In this document: one piece after another, positions 32,882 through 41,634 of the stretch | Layout of the letters: the number at the start of each line of letters is the position of its first letter | How positions within the stretch are numbered: position 1 is the first letter of the stretch | DNA from: Spirochaetia bacterium | Lineage (GTDB): Bacteria; Spirochaetota; Spirochaetia; Treponematales; Treponemataceae | Length of the DNA: 47,697 nucleotides | Assembly: GCA_900769975.1 (NCBI GenBank) | Contig: CAAGIR010000214.1 | Coordinates: 1 to 47,697, forward strand | Direction: 5' to 3' | Translations under genes and position numbers: made by a program | The notes under the pieces: model-generated | Database searches by the model: none | What the model was told of the DNA's origin: nothing | Seen by the model: the letters and a program-made list of their open reading frames with translations, nothing else

Positions 32882-34426
32882 ATGAAAAAAATCTTATTGC
32901 TTACTACTTTCTTATTGTTCTCTGTTTTTTCGGTTTTTGCGTCTTCTACAGCTTCTGATTCCACCTACACATCTACAGATAATATAAAAAAAGCCCAGGT
33001 TGCAATGGCGACAAACGAATACATTGTAACGGCAGGTGATATTTTTACTCTGGCTTATTCAAGCGGAAGTTTTTCAGTTTATGTGGACAATACATATCGT
33101 GTCAGAATTGCAAATCTGGGAATTATCAACGCAAAAGGATTAACTCTTCAGGAATTCAAAAATAAAGTTGAATCTTTGATAATAAATAACTATCCTACAA
33201 GCGCTGTTCAGTTTTTTCTGGCTAACCCTGCACAGTTTCATGTTTTCATAAAAGGTGAAGTAAAATCTGCAAAAACTGTTGAAACCTGGGCTTTGGAACG
33301 AGCTTCTACTATCTTGAAAAACGTTTACACTAATTATTCTTCTACAAGATTTTTTACGATTGTTTCAGAGGACGGTTCGCAAAAACAATATGATTTATTT
33401 AAATCTACAAGAGAAGGAGATTTTTCACAAGATCCTTATTTGCGCCCTGGTGATACAATCATTGTGCCAAAAATTGACAGAAAAGTGGAAATTAAAGGTG
33501 CTGTTTGCAGACCTGGAGTTTACGAATTGCTCCCAGAAGAAGAATTATCTTCTTTAATTTTTGAATATGCGGACGGATTTACACCTTTTGCTTCAAAAAA
33601 GCAGATTGAACTTTCAAGATTTACTGGAAAAGGAAATTTTTACGAAACAAGTTATTATACGGAAACAGATTTAATTGCTGATATTCCGCTTGCCTGTTAT
33701 GATAAAGTTTTCATTCCTTCGCTTGAAAATATTCAGCCTGTAATTTTTGTGGAAGGTGCCATAAATGAGCGTTTTGATCCAAAACTGCACATGATAGACC
33801 AATCACTTCCTGATGATGCTGAAACTGTTCTTACTCCTGGGGCGGTTGCTTCTAGTCCGCAGGTTTCTACTCGCTTACGTTTTGATTTGCCAACGGGAAA
33901 AAACTTTGTCAGTTTTATTTTAGAAAATGCTGAAATGTTCATTAATTCTTCTGATTTGGCAAATGCGTATGTTGTAAGAAAAAATCTGGAAAATGGCGAA
34001 GATCAGTTTATTCAGGTAAATATCAATAAAATTTTATATCCTTCACCAAAAGACGAAAATTTTAAAGATTTTACGCTGGAAGAAAATGATAAAATTGTTA
34101 TTCCTTATACTCAATACTATGTTACTGTTACAGGCGGTGTGAATTCTGCTGGAAAATATGCTTATCAGCCTGGAAAAACCTGGACTTATTATGTTAATCT
34201 TGCCGAAGGTTTTAATTTAGACCAGAATTTATTTAAAGTAGTAAAAATTACAGATAAGGACGGCAAAAAACTTTCTAAAAAATCTGAAATTCCACCAGAA
34301 GCGGTTATTTATGCTTCTCGAAATTCTCCTAATGAAGGCTGGCTCATCCCATTACTTTCTACTATCATATCATTCATTTCTGCTTGTATAGGTCTTTGGG
34401 GAGTTCTTGCTACTTTAGGACAATAA
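32882..34426 (+). CDS. Polysaccharide export protein (Wza-like, SLBB domains)
   Basis: A 514-residue exported protein with signal peptide MKKILLLTTFLLFSVFSVFA and no lipobox. A Poly_export domain covers about residues 45-130 (YIVTAGDIFTLAYS ... VDNTYRVRIANLG). SLBB-like segments follow, for example the RPGDTIIVPKIDRKVEIKGAV region at about 180-225 and VTVTGGVNSAGKYAYQPG near 415. A C-terminal hydrophobic helix (LLSTIISFISACIGLWGVLATLG) would anchor it in a membrane, unlike enterobacterial Wza, which has an amphipathic barrel helix. It is co-transcribed with the Wzz-like gene. No polymerase or flippase is visible nearby, so this may be a partial cluster. Confidence 0.85.
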   Translation: MKKILLLTTFLLFSVFSVFASSTASDSTYTSTDNIKKAQVAMATNEYIVTAGDIFTLAYSSGSFSVYVDNTYRVRIANLGIINAKGLTLQEFKNKVESLIINNYPTSAVQFFLANPAQFHVFIKGEVKSAKTVETWALERASTILKNVYTNYSSTRFFTIVSEDGSQKQYDLFKSTREGDFSQDPYLRPGDTIIVPKIDRKVEIKGAVCRPGVYELLPEEELSSLIFEYADGFTPFASKKQIELSRFTGKGNFYETSYYTETDLIADIPLACYDKVFIPSLENIQPVIFVEGAINERFDPKLHMIDQSLPDDAETVLTPGAVASSPQVSTRLRFDLPTGKNFVSFILENAEMFINSSDLANAYVVRKNLENGEDQFIQVNINKILYPSPKDENFKDFTLEENDKIVIPYTQYYVTVTGGVNSAGKYAYQPGKTWTYYVNLAEGFNLDQNLFKVVKITDKDGKKLSKKSEIPPEAVIYASRNSPNEGWLIPLLSTIISFISACIGLWGVLATLGQ

Positions 34427-34448
34427 ACATTTTTATATTTGGATTATT

Positions 34449-35924
34449 ATGGAAAAATTAATTGTTGTTGGTGCGGGGATTGCAGGACTTTCGGCTGGTA
34501 TTTATGCTGCCAGAGCGGGATTTGATGTTACGATTATGGAACAGCATTTTACGTTTGGCGGACTTTCTACTGGCTGGAGTCGTAAAGGTTATTTTTTTGA
34601 GGGCGGAATGCATTGGCTTACGGGGTCTTCTCCAAAATTGCCGATGAACAGGATTTGGAAAGAAACTGGCGCCCTGCAAGATAATAATCCTATTGAAAAC
34701 AGAGATCCGCTTTATACTTTACTGGACGGAAACAAAAACTTAAATCTGCATCGTTACATCGATGATATGGAAAACGCACTTTTGGAATATTCTCCTGAAG
34801 ATAAAAAAATTATCAAAAAAATGTGTCGTGATGTAAAGGCGTTTTCCAGATTTTTTATGCCTGTTTTTGATGCTCCTGGTTGTAAATGTAAAAATCCTGC
34901 AAAAATTTCCATATTGTCTTTTATAAAAATGCTGCCTGCCGTTGTGCGTGTTCCTTTTTTAGCAAATCAGTCTTTTGAAGAATACGTAGGTAAATTTAAA
35001 AATGAAAATATTCGCCATCTGCTGATGAGTGTGATTGGGTATCGCTACAATGCTTTGAGTTTTATTTATACACTTGGTAGTTTTGCAAGCGGTGATTGCA
35101 GATATCCTCATGGCGGTTCAATTCAAATGGCAAAAAATATGGAACAGACATTTTTGTCTTTGGGTGGAAAAATAGAATACCGTACTGCTGTAGAAAAAAT
35201 TATTGTACAGAATGGCGTTGCAAAAGGTGTAAAAACAAAAAACGGCGATGTTTATGCCGATGCCGTAATTGTTACGCAAGATACTCGTGCTGCTGTGGAT
35301 AATCTTTTTGAAGAACCACTACAGGATAAATGGGTTCTGAAAATGAAGGAAAAAGTTATTACCGAGCAGAATGTTTTTGTTTGTCTGGGGGTAAAAGCCG
35401 ATTTATCTGAATATCCTTATGCGTGCGTAATTCCTTTAAAAAAGCCTTTGGAATATGCTGGCTGCAAGTGGAATGAAATTAGAATTAATAATTATGCAAA
35501 ATATCAAAGTCATTCGCCACAAGGATGTACTTCTATTACAAGTCTGCTGATTGGGGATTGTTACGACTTTTGGAAAAAAGCAAAAGAAGACGGAACTTAT
35601 AAAGCAAAAAAAGACGAACTGGGAAAACTTTTTGTTGATGCTGTTTCGCAGGCAATCCCGCAGATTAAGGAAAATCTGGAAGTTATTGATGTGGCGACGC
35701 CTTGCACTTACGAAAGGTATTGCAGTTCATTTGAAGGCAGCTGGATGAGTGTCTGGAAAAAAGGCGGTACACAGGATAATTATCCTCAGACTGTAAAATC
35801 TGTAAAAAATGTTTACTTTGCAGGCCAAAGGATAATGATGCCGGGCGGACTTCCTATTGCTGTATACACTGGTCGTAGAGCCGTTCAACTTTTATGCAAA
35901 GATTTTGACAAAACTTTTATTTAA
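34449..35924 (+). CDS. FAD-dependent phytoene-desaturase-like oxidoreductase
   Basis: A 491-residue flavoprotein of the CrtI/retinol-saturase-like family. The dinucleotide-binding GAGIAGLSAG is at residues 8-17, followed by the E of IMEQH and GGLSTG. The C-terminal FAD-binding region includes YFAGQRIMMPGGLP at about 457-470. The substrate is unknown; carotenoid enzymes are one option, but no carotenoid genes are nearby. It starts 22 nt after the Wza-like gene, so it may be in the same transcript. The Shine-Dalgarno is weak (GGA), and TATATT ends 9 nt before the ATG. It converges with the MATE gene, 12 bp away. Confidence 0.82.
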   Translation: MEKLIVVGAGIAGLSAGIYAARAGFDVTIMEQHFTFGGLSTGWSRKGYFFEGGMHWLTGSSPKLPMNRIWKETGALQDNNPIENRDPLYTLLDGNKNLNLHRYIDDMENALLEYSPEDKKIIKKMCRDVKAFSRFFMPVFDAPGCKCKNPAKISILSFIKMLPAVVRVPFLANQSFEEYVGKFKNENIRHLLMSVIGYRYNALSFIYTLGSFASGDCRYPHGGSIQMAKNMEQTFLSLGGKIEYRTAVEKIIVQNGVAKGVKTKNGDVYADAVIVTQDTRAAVDNLFEEPLQDKWVLKMKEKVITEQNVFVCLGVKADLSEYPYACVIPLKKPLEYAGCKWNEIRINNYAKYQSHSPQGCTSITSLLIGDCYDFWKKAKEDGTYKAKKDELGKLFVDAVSQAIPQIKENLEVIDVATPCTYERYCSSFEGSWMSVWKKGGTQDNYPQTVKSVKNVYFAGQRIMMPGGLPIAVYTGRRAVQLLCKDFDKTFI

Positions 35925-35936
35925 TCAGAATTAACA

Positions 35937-37268
35937 TCATAAAGAACGCATCCACGTTTTTCTTTTAAATAAAATAATTGTGATAATCAGGCGGACAACT
36001 TCTTCTATAGAAAGTAAAGCATAAATCCAGGTGACAGAAAGTTTTAACACAAGGCTTGTAAATAATCCCACTGGAACACCAATTATCCAGGTTCCGATTA
36101 AATCTACAAAAAGGATAAGTTTTGTATTGCCACCGCTTCTAAGTATGCCGCCTCCCAGAACCATATTTGTAACTTTTACCGGCATATAACATGCAAATAT
36201 AACTAAAAGCTGACATCCTAACTGCTGAACTTGTAATTCTACCTGATAAAGTGAAACGTAAAATCCTTTAAAAATAATCAGGATTAAGGACAGTAATACG
36301 GAACCTGCCACTCCATAAAAAATAAGCGATTTTGAATTGGTGTAGGCCGTCTGAAAATCTTTTTGTCCCAGTTTTTTGCCTATGATTATTCCTGCAGCAG
36401 AAGAAATACCGCTTAAAGCACCAATCAGCAGCCCCTGAACAGGATATGTGAGGGTCATTGCAGCACAGGAAGCACTACCAAGGTGTCCGTAAATGATGCC
36501 GTAGATGTTTTCGCCCAGACTCCATAAAAATTCATTTGCAAGAATCGGCATTAGGATAATCAAGTATTCTTTGCACGTCATTTTTGTGAGGCGTAAAGTA
36601 ATTTTAAAATGCAGGTTTCGTTTTTTCAGAAGTTTGTGCAGCATGCAGATTGTAATTATCATGCTGACAAGGGTGGAAATGCTTGAGGCCAAAGCGGCAC
36701 CTTTTATCTGCAGTTGTGGAAATTTTAATTTTCCGAATATTAAAAGATAGTTTAAAACGGTGTTTATTACTGCCGTGAAAATGCTTACATAAAGCGGCTT
36801 TTTTGCGTCATCCATACATCTGAACATTGTGACTGAACAGGTGTTTATGGCAAGCGGTATAAATGAAACTGCAATTATGGAAAGGTATTTTGCCGACTCT
36901 TCCACTGTCTGTAAATCGTTGCTGTAAATTTTCATTATTTTGTGGGGAAAAAGTAATGCTGGAATGGTAAAAATGGCTGCGACGAGAATCATTACCAGAA
37001 GATTTACGGAAAAACTGCGCAATGCTTCCTGTTCATCTTGCGAGCCGATGTTCTGGGCTATCATTATTCCTGTGACGGTTGCAACCGCTCCTGAAACTAC
37101 TGTAAAAAGTGAAACGAATTTACCGGCAAGTCCCACTGCTGCGATGGAAATGGTTCCAAGCTGCCCAATCATAAGCTGATCTATTATACTGAACGAAGAC
37201 TGCAGCATGCACTGCAAGGCAACTGGTATTGCTATAAAAAAAACTTCCTTCAATAAAGACTTGTTCAT
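35937..37268 (-). CDS. MATE-family multidrug/Na+ antiporter
   Basis: A 443-residue inner-membrane exporter of the MATE family with twelve hydrophobic segments in two similar halves. Typical stretches are MIGQLGTISIAAVGLAGKF near the start and VLGGGILRSGGNTKL in the second half. It probably expels cationic drugs or metabolites in exchange for Na+ or H+. The ATG at 37268 is preferred because AAGGA lies 8 nt upstream; a nearer ATG at 37277 directly follows that element. It is single-gene and divergent from the feo operon. Confidence 0.87.
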   Translation of the reverse strand: MNKSLLKEVFFIAIPVALQCMLQSSFSIIDQLMIGQLGTISIAAVGLAGKFVSLFTVVSGAVATVTGIMIAQNIGSQDEQEALRSFSVNLLVMILVAAIFTIPALLFPHKIMKIYSNDLQTVEESAKYLSIIAVSFIPLAINTCSVTMFRCMDDAKKPLYVSIFTAVINTVLNYLLIFGKLKFPQLQIKGAALASSISTLVSMIITICMLHKLLKKRNLHFKITLRLTKMTCKEYLIILMPILANEFLWSLGENIYGIIYGHLGSASCAAMTLTYPVQGLLIGALSGISSAAGIIIGKKLGQKDFQTAYTNSKSLIFYGVAGSVLLSLILIIFKGFYVSLYQVELQVQQLGCQLLVIFACYMPVKVTNMVLGGGILRSGGNTKLILFVDLIGTWIIGVPVGLFTSLVLKLSVTWIYALLSIEEVVRLIITIILFKRKTWMRSL

Positions 37269-37386
37269 TTTTTTCATTCCTTAAAGTTTGGGTGACTTTT
37301 TTTGATTTTTTACAATTTAATGGATTTTTTCTGTTTTGAAAAGTAATTGTAGGGATTTGCAGGAAAATTGAATTGTAACTTTAAGT

Positions 37387-37517
37387 GTTAGTTTAAACTA
37401 ACCTATTGACAAGTTAGCAAAAACTAACTATATTTGATTTGTCTGTTTGTTAGTACTGGCTAACTAGTTACTAACGCATACAACCATAAAAAACAAGTAA
37501 TAGTTAGCTTTTCTAAC
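37387..37517 (+). promoter_or_regulatory. feo promoter with four DtxR-like operators
   Basis: Promoter: TTGACA (37406-37411), a 17-bp spacer and TATATT (37429-37434). Operators share GTTAG/CTAAC arms: site 1, the perfect 16-bp palindrome GTTAGTTTAAACTAAC (37387-37402), just upstream of the -35; site 2, GTTAG-N6-CTAAC (37413-37428), exactly filling the spacer; site 3, GTTAG-N6-CTAAC (37449-37464), just past the transcription start; site 4, GTTAG-N5-CTAAC (37503-37517), close to the feoA Shine-Dalgarno. The arms resemble DtxR/IdeR half-sites (TTAGG/CCTAA), and a DtxR-family repressor is the last gene of this cluster. Confidence 0.85.
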
Positions 37518-37533
37518 TGCAAGCGAGGAGAAT

Positions 37534-37743
37534 ATGCCTTTGTACATGGCAGAAATTGGTGAAGAATACATTGTAAAAAAAATCGGTGGTTTGGAAGAAA
37601 CTAAACATCATTTGAAAAATCTGGGATTTGTAGCGGGAACTTCTGTTTGTGTCGTTGCTGTTATGAATGGAAATCTTATTGTTCAAGTTAAAGACGCTAG
37701 AATTGCTGTATGTCGTGAACTATCTGAAAAAATAATAATTTAA
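37534..37743 (+). CDS. feoA: FeoA-domain protein 1
   Basis: A 69-residue SH3-like FeoA protein, an accessory to the FeoB ferrous-iron transporter. The pattern KKIGGLEETKHHLKNLGFVAGTSV is the family core. GAGGAG precedes the ATG. It is the first gene behind the operator-rich promoter. A dispersed repeat separates it from the second feoA. Confidence 0.9.
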   Translation: MPLYMAEIGEEYIVKKIGGLEETKHHLKNLGFVAGTSVCVVAVMNGNLIVQVKDARIAVCRELSEKIII

Positions 37744-37756
37744 ATGTGACGTTGGT

Positions 37757-37876
37757 GAATGTGGCAAGGATTGTAAGGGCGGGCTTGCCCGTTCGAAAGC
37801 AGCTTGCTGCGTCGAATGAAGCGATAGCGAAACCCTGAAAAGCCTGTTTTTTGGCTGCCAGCCAAAAAGCCACCCG
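37757..37876 (+). repeat. Dispersed repeat, copy 2 (inside the feo operon)
   Basis: This block repeats the layout of the element at 14184-14340: GGCAAGGATTGTAAGGGC, then GCGATAGCGAAACCCTGAA, then AGCCTGTTTTTTGGC and a final GCCAAAAAGCCACCC. The TTTTTTGGC...GCCAAAAA arms can form a stable stem followed by a weak A-rich stretch. It occupies most of the gap between the two feoA genes, where it might attenuate transcription or process the mRNA. Confidence 0.75.
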
Positions 37877-37927
37877 AAAAAATAATATAAAAATTTTGAG
37901 GTTTAATAATAAATATCTGGAGGAATT

Positions 37928-38146
37928 ATGACATTAAAAGAAGTTAAGCCTGGAAATACTGTCAAAGTTACAAAGATTTCTGGGGAAGGTGCGATTAAGC
38001 GCAGGATTATGGACATGGGACTTACAAAGGGTGTGGAAATTTTTGTGAGAAAAGTGGCTCCTTTGGGGGATCCTGTGGAAATTTCGGTGCGCGGGTATGA
38101 ACTTTCTGTTCGTAAATATGATGCTGAATTAGTGGAGGTGGAATAA
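37928..38146 (+). CDS. feoA: FeoA-domain protein 2
   Basis: A 72-residue FeoA protein, a second SH3-like partner of FeoB. Core features are KRRIMDMGLTKGVEIFVRKVAPLGDPVEI, closer to the canonical FeoA (GxxxxRRLxxMGL) than the first copy. A GGAGG lies before the ATG. It ends one base before the feoB start, so translation is probably coupled. Confidence 0.92.
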   Translation: MTLKEVKPGNTVKVTKISGEGAIKRRIMDMGLTKGVEIFVRKVAPLGDPVEISVRGYELSVRKYDAELVEVE

Positions 38147-38147
38147 T

Positions 38148-40529
38148 ATGAAAATCGCTCTTGCTGGAAATCCTAATACAGGTAAAACGACTTTGTTTAA
38201 TGTGCTTACGGGGTCTAATCAGTTTGTGGGAAACTGGCCTGGTGTTACTGTTGAAAAGAAGGAAGGTAAACTGAAAAGTAATAAGGGTGTGGAAATTATT
38301 GACTTGCCTGGTATTTATTCGCTTTCGCCTTATACGCTGGAAGAAGTGGTTGCCAGAAATTATCTTGTAAATGAACGTCCTGATGCTATTTTGAACATTA
38401 TCGACGGTACAAATTTGGAACGTAATCTGTACTTGAGTACGCAACTGGTGGAACTGGGTATTCCGATGGTTATTGCTGTTAATATGATTGATGTGGTGAA
38501 AAAGAACGGTGATAAAATCCATATTAAGGAAATGTCTCAACTTTTGAACTGTCCTGTTTTTGAAATTTCTGCTTTGAAAAATAAGGGATGCACTGAGGCG
38601 GTGGAAGAAGTTATTAAAATGGCTCACGAAAACAGAAAGGTGAAATATCAGCATAGATTTGAATCTTGTGTGGAACATACTCTGGCTCATATTGAAGAGG
38701 CTGTTTTGCATAATCTGCCTGAAGAAAAGCAAAGATGGTATTCGATTAAACTTTTTGAAAAGGATTCTAAAGTTATTGAACAGTTGAAGGAGTCTGAAAA
38801 AATTGAAATTTCTGCTGAAACTCTTAGTCATATTGAAATGGACATAAATGCTTGTGAAAAAGAACTGGATGATGATTCTGAATCTATCATTACTGCGGAA
38901 CGTTATAAATACATAGAATCTATCATTAAATCTTGTGTAACAAAGAAAAATAAAGCAAGCAAACTTACTACTTCTGATAAAATTGATAAAATTGTTACTA
39001 ATCGGTGGCTTGCACTGCCGATTTTTGCTGTTGTTATGTGGGCTGTTTACTACATTGCGATGGTGAGTGTGGGTGCGGCGGCTACTGACTGGGCAAATGA
39101 CGGTTTGTTTGGTGACGGTTATCATCTGTTTGGCATTGGTACCAGTGCTTATGAAGAGGCTTCTGAAGAATTTGGCAATTCTAGTGCAATTATTGAAGCT
39201 TTCGAAAACGGTGAATTTTCGTATGTGGTACAGGATGATGAAACGCTTGAAGTTTCTGAGCCTATTGAATTCACTGAAGAGGATGTTCTGGTTGCAAGAC
39301 AGATGGTTGAAAAATATGGTGAAGAAGGTCCTTCGACTGAAGATTTTGGCATCTGGGTTCCGAGTATTCCTGCCCTGCTGGAATCTGCTCTTGATTCAAT
39401 TAATTGTGCAGAGTGGCTTAAAGGATTGATTATTAACGGTATTGTTGCTGGTGTGGGGGCTGTAATAGGGTTTGTTCCGCAGATGCTTGTTCTTTTCCTG
39501 CTTCTTGCTTTCCTGGAAGCATGCGGATATATGGCTCGTATTGCATTTATTATGGATAGGGTTTTCCGTAGATTTGGGCTTTCTGGTAAATCGTTTATTC
39601 CTATGCTTGTGGGTACTGGATGTGGAATTCCTGGAATTATGGCAAGCCGAACTATTGAAAATGAACGTGACCGTAGAATGACGATTATGACGACGACTTT
39701 TATTCCTTGTGGTGCAAAAACTCCTTTTATTGCGATGGTTGCCGGAGCAATTTTTGGTGGTTCTCCATGGGTTGCAACTGGTGCGTACTTTATTGGAATT
39801 GCGGCTATTCTTAGTTCTGGAATTATGCTTAAAAAGACAAAAATGTTTGCTGGTGAAGCGGCTCCTTTTGTAATGGAATTACCTGCTTATCATCTTCCTA
39901 CTGTTGGAAATCTTTTGCGTTCTATGTGGGAACGAGGATGGTCTTTCATCAAAAAAGCTGGTACTATCATTCTTCTTTCTACAATAGTTATCTGGTTCCT
40001 TTCTTACTTTGGTTGGGTTGACGGTAGTTTTGGTATGCTTGATTCTGAGCAAATGGACTGTTCTATTCTTGCTTACTTTGGTAAAGCTATCTGCTGGATT
40101 TTCCAACCTCTTGGATGGGGTAACTGGCAGGCTACTGTTGCTACTATTACTGGTCTTGTGGCAAAGGAAAATATTGTTGGTACTATGGGTATTCTTTACG
40201 GCGGTACGGAAGCTTACACAAATATGGCTCAAGTATTTACAAGTATAACTGGTATGTCATTCTTGATTTTCAATTTGCTTTGTGCTCCTTGTTTTGCGGC
40301 AATGGGTGCTATCAAAAGGGAAATGAACAATACTAAATGGTTCTGGTTTGCTATTGGTTATGAATGTGGATTTGCGTATATTATTGCTTTCCTGGTAAAT
40401 CAGTTTGGAACTTTGTTTACTGGAGCTGCGACTGGTGTTTTACAAATCATTGAAATTGTACTTGGATTTGTAGTTCTTTTTGGTCTTGTCTATATGGTCG
40501 TAAGAAAAGATAAATATAAAAAAGCGTAG
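38148..40529 (+). CDS. feoB: Ferrous iron transporter FeoB with acidic extracytoplasmic insert
   Basis: A 793-residue inner-membrane ferrous-iron transporter. The N-terminal G-protein domain has G1 GNPNTGKT (residues 7-14), G3 DLPG (52-55) and G4 NMID (112-115). The membrane part contains gate motifs GCGIPG (491-496) and PCGAKTP (520-526). Between the first and second transmembrane segments, residues about 325-400 form an extra hydrophilic, Asp/Glu-rich loop (AYEEASEEFG ... VVQDDETLEVSEPIEFTEED) that many FeoB proteins lack. GGAGGTGG precedes the ATG. It is co-transcribed with feoA above and a Cys-rich FeoB-associated protein below. Confidence 0.95.
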   Translation: MKIALAGNPNTGKTTLFNVLTGSNQFVGNWPGVTVEKKEGKLKSNKGVEIIDLPGIYSLSPYTLEEVVARNYLVNERPDAILNIIDGTNLERNLYLSTQLVELGIPMVIAVNMIDVVKKNGDKIHIKEMSQLLNCPVFEISALKNKGCTEAVEEVIKMAHENRKVKYQHRFESCVEHTLAHIEEAVLHNLPEEKQRWYSIKLFEKDSKVIEQLKESEKIEISAETLSHIEMDINACEKELDDDSESIITAERYKYIESIIKSCVTKKNKASKLTTSDKIDKIVTNRWLALPIFAVVMWAVYYIAMVSVGAAATDWANDGLFGDGYHLFGIGTSAYEEASEEFGNSSAIIEAFENGEFSYVVQDDETLEVSEPIEFTEEDVLVARQMVEKYGEEGPSTEDFGIWVPSIPALLESALDSINCAEWLKGLIINGIVAGVGAVIGFVPQMLVLFLLLAFLEACGYMARIAFIMDRVFRRFGLSGKSFIPMLVGTGCGIPGIMASRTIENERDRRMTIMTTTFIPCGAKTPFIAMVAGAIFGGSPWVATGAYFIGIAAILSSGIMLKKTKMFAGEAAPFVMELPAYHLPTVGNLLRSMWERGWSFIKKAGTIILLSTIVIWFLSYFGWVDGSFGMLDSEQMDCSILAYFGKAICWIFQPLGWGNWQATVATITGLVAKENIVGTMGILYGGTEAYTNMAQVFTSITGMSFLIFNLLCAPCFAAMGAIKREMNNTKWFWFAIGYECGFAYIIAFLVNQFGTLFTGAATGVLQIIEIVLGFVVLFGLVYMVVRKDKYKKA

Positions 40530-40544
40530 AACTGGAGGTTTAAG

Positions 40545-40751
40545 ATGGGAACGGTTATTGTTTGTGTAATTCTGTGTGTAATTATCAGTTTTAGCATAAA
40601 ATCAATATGTAAAAAGCATTTGAATGCGAAAAAAAACGGTGGATGTTGCTGCTGTTGTAGCGGTGGATGTTCCTGTTGTTCTTCAAACTCTGGCAGTTCC
40701 GCAAATTCTGCTGGTTCGGTCTGTTATGAATATTCAGATAAATCTGTATAA
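40545..40751 (+). CDS. FeoB-associated Cys-rich membrane protein
   Basis: A 68-residue protein with one N-terminal transmembrane segment (residues 3-22), a basic stretch and a CCCCC/CSCC-rich tail (residues 34-46). It matches the FeoB-associated Cys-rich family, found after feoB in many anaerobes. A role in handing Fe2+ to or from FeoB is plausible. GGAGG lies upstream, and the start is 15 nt after feoB. Confidence 0.88.
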   Translation: MGTVIVCVILCVIISFSIKSICKKHLNAKKNGGCCCCCSGGCSCCSSNSGSSANSAGSVCYEYSDKSV

Positions 40752-40809
40752 TTTATGCGGCTGCCCAGTTGATTTTTTTGCAAATCTGTACACAATTAGA
40801 TTGTAGAGT

Positions 40810-40978
40810 TGTACAAAACTACGGACGAGCATGGGCGAGGGGCTGCAGGTGTGGTGCCACGGATTGGCGTCCAAAGTGCCACGGGCGAAGTGCCACAAGT
40901 TGGCATGGGACGCATTGCCCGACATGGTGTATTCCCTCCCTCTCCCACACACACAGTTGTGACGTAAAGTTTTGTACA
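40810..40978. repeat. GC-rich island bounded by 11-bp inverted repeats
   Basis: TGTACAAAACT (40810-40820) and its exact complement AGTTTTGTACA (40968-40978) enclose about 147 bp. The interior is far richer in GC than the flanks and contains internal repeats of GTGCCAC, GGCG and CACAC. No gene is supported. It lies between feoB-associated and dtxR. It looks like a small mobile or MITE-like element, or a GC-rich recombination product. Confidence 0.75.
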
Positions 40979-41008
40979 GCACCATTAAATATTAATTGAG
41001 GACAGAAA

Positions 41009-41377
41009 ATGAAAATTGGCGAGTCTGCAGAAATGTATCTTGAAACTATACTTGTTCTTTCAAAACAGGGAAATGTAAGGGCAATTGATATCGTAAGGGC
41101 AATGAATTTTTCACGCCCCACAGTCAGCATTGCAATTCATAATCTGGAAAAAGAAGATTACATCAAGATTTCACCAGACGGAAACATTACTCTAGAACCT
41201 TCCGGACTGGAAATTGCAGAAAGAATATATGAACGCCACACTGTATTAACCGACGTACTAGTTCAGCTGGGCGTTTCGAGAAAAACAGCATCAGAAGATG
41301 CGTGTAAAATCGAACATGATATAAGTACAGAAACTTTTGAATGTATAAAAAAACATATTTCCGACAAAATGCAGTAA
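41009..41377 (+). CDS. DtxR/MntR-family metal-dependent repressor
   Basis: A 122-residue metal-responsive regulator. The N-terminal winged helix (IDIVRAMNFSRPTVSIAIHNLEKEDYI, about residues 27-53) binds DNA. The dimerisation and metal-binding helices include YLETI, ERHTVLTDVL and DACKIEHDIS. The C-terminal SH3-like domain of DtxR/IdeR is missing, as in MntR-type proteins. GAGGA precedes the ATG. It ends the feo operon. Fe2+ or Mn2+ as the co-repressor is inference, but it is the obvious candidate for the GTTAG/CTAAC sites 3.5 kb upstream. Confidence 0.9.
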   Translation: MKIGESAEMYLETILVLSKQGNVRAIDIVRAMNFSRPTVSIAIHNLEKEDYIKISPDGNITLEPSGLEIAERIYERHTVLTDVLVQLGVSRKTASEDACKIEHDISTETFECIKKHISDKMQ

Positions 41378-41474
41378 ATTGCGATACGGCGAATGGGTAA
41401 AAATAATTTAACAGGAAAACGAAAGTAAGCACAAAGCACTAAACCTAAACAACTAAACAAAAAAAATAGCACTA

Positions 41475-41546
41475 AACTCAAACACAAAGCGGAAAAAAAA
41501 TCACGAAACACAACCCGAAAAACTCAAACACAAAACGGAAAAAAAG
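41475..41546. repeat. Direct repeat of about 24 bp
   Basis: AACTCAAACACAAAGCGGAA at 41475 recurs with one mismatch (AACGG) at 41521, 46 bp apart. Related A- and C-rich fragments lie between 41440 and 41475. The gap is non-coding. Confidence 0.55.
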
Positions 41547-41567
41547 ATGGGCTAAAAAACTAATTTG

Positions 41568-41576
41568 TGGTATAAT
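41568..41576 (+). promoter_or_regulatory. Predicted extended -10 promoter
   Basis: TGGTATAAT, a full extended -10. No good -35 is seen 17 bp upstream. The leader to the ATG at 41635 is about 50 nt and carries TTGGAG. Confidence 0.55.
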
Positions 41577-41634
41577 TTATACGCAAAAAATGGCTGTGTT
41601 TTGCAGTCAAAAATCATTTTTTTGGAGTATTTTT

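Noticed and set aside
38022..39125. Long open frame of 367 codons on the minus strand opposite feoB
   Set aside because: It lies wholly antisense to a certain feoB, begins with no Shine-Dalgarno, and has no recognisable domain. It is a codon-bias shadow.
40734..40999. Small frames on both strands in the GC-rich island
   Set aside because: Composition-driven open frames in a repeat island; no ribosome-binding site or protein motif.
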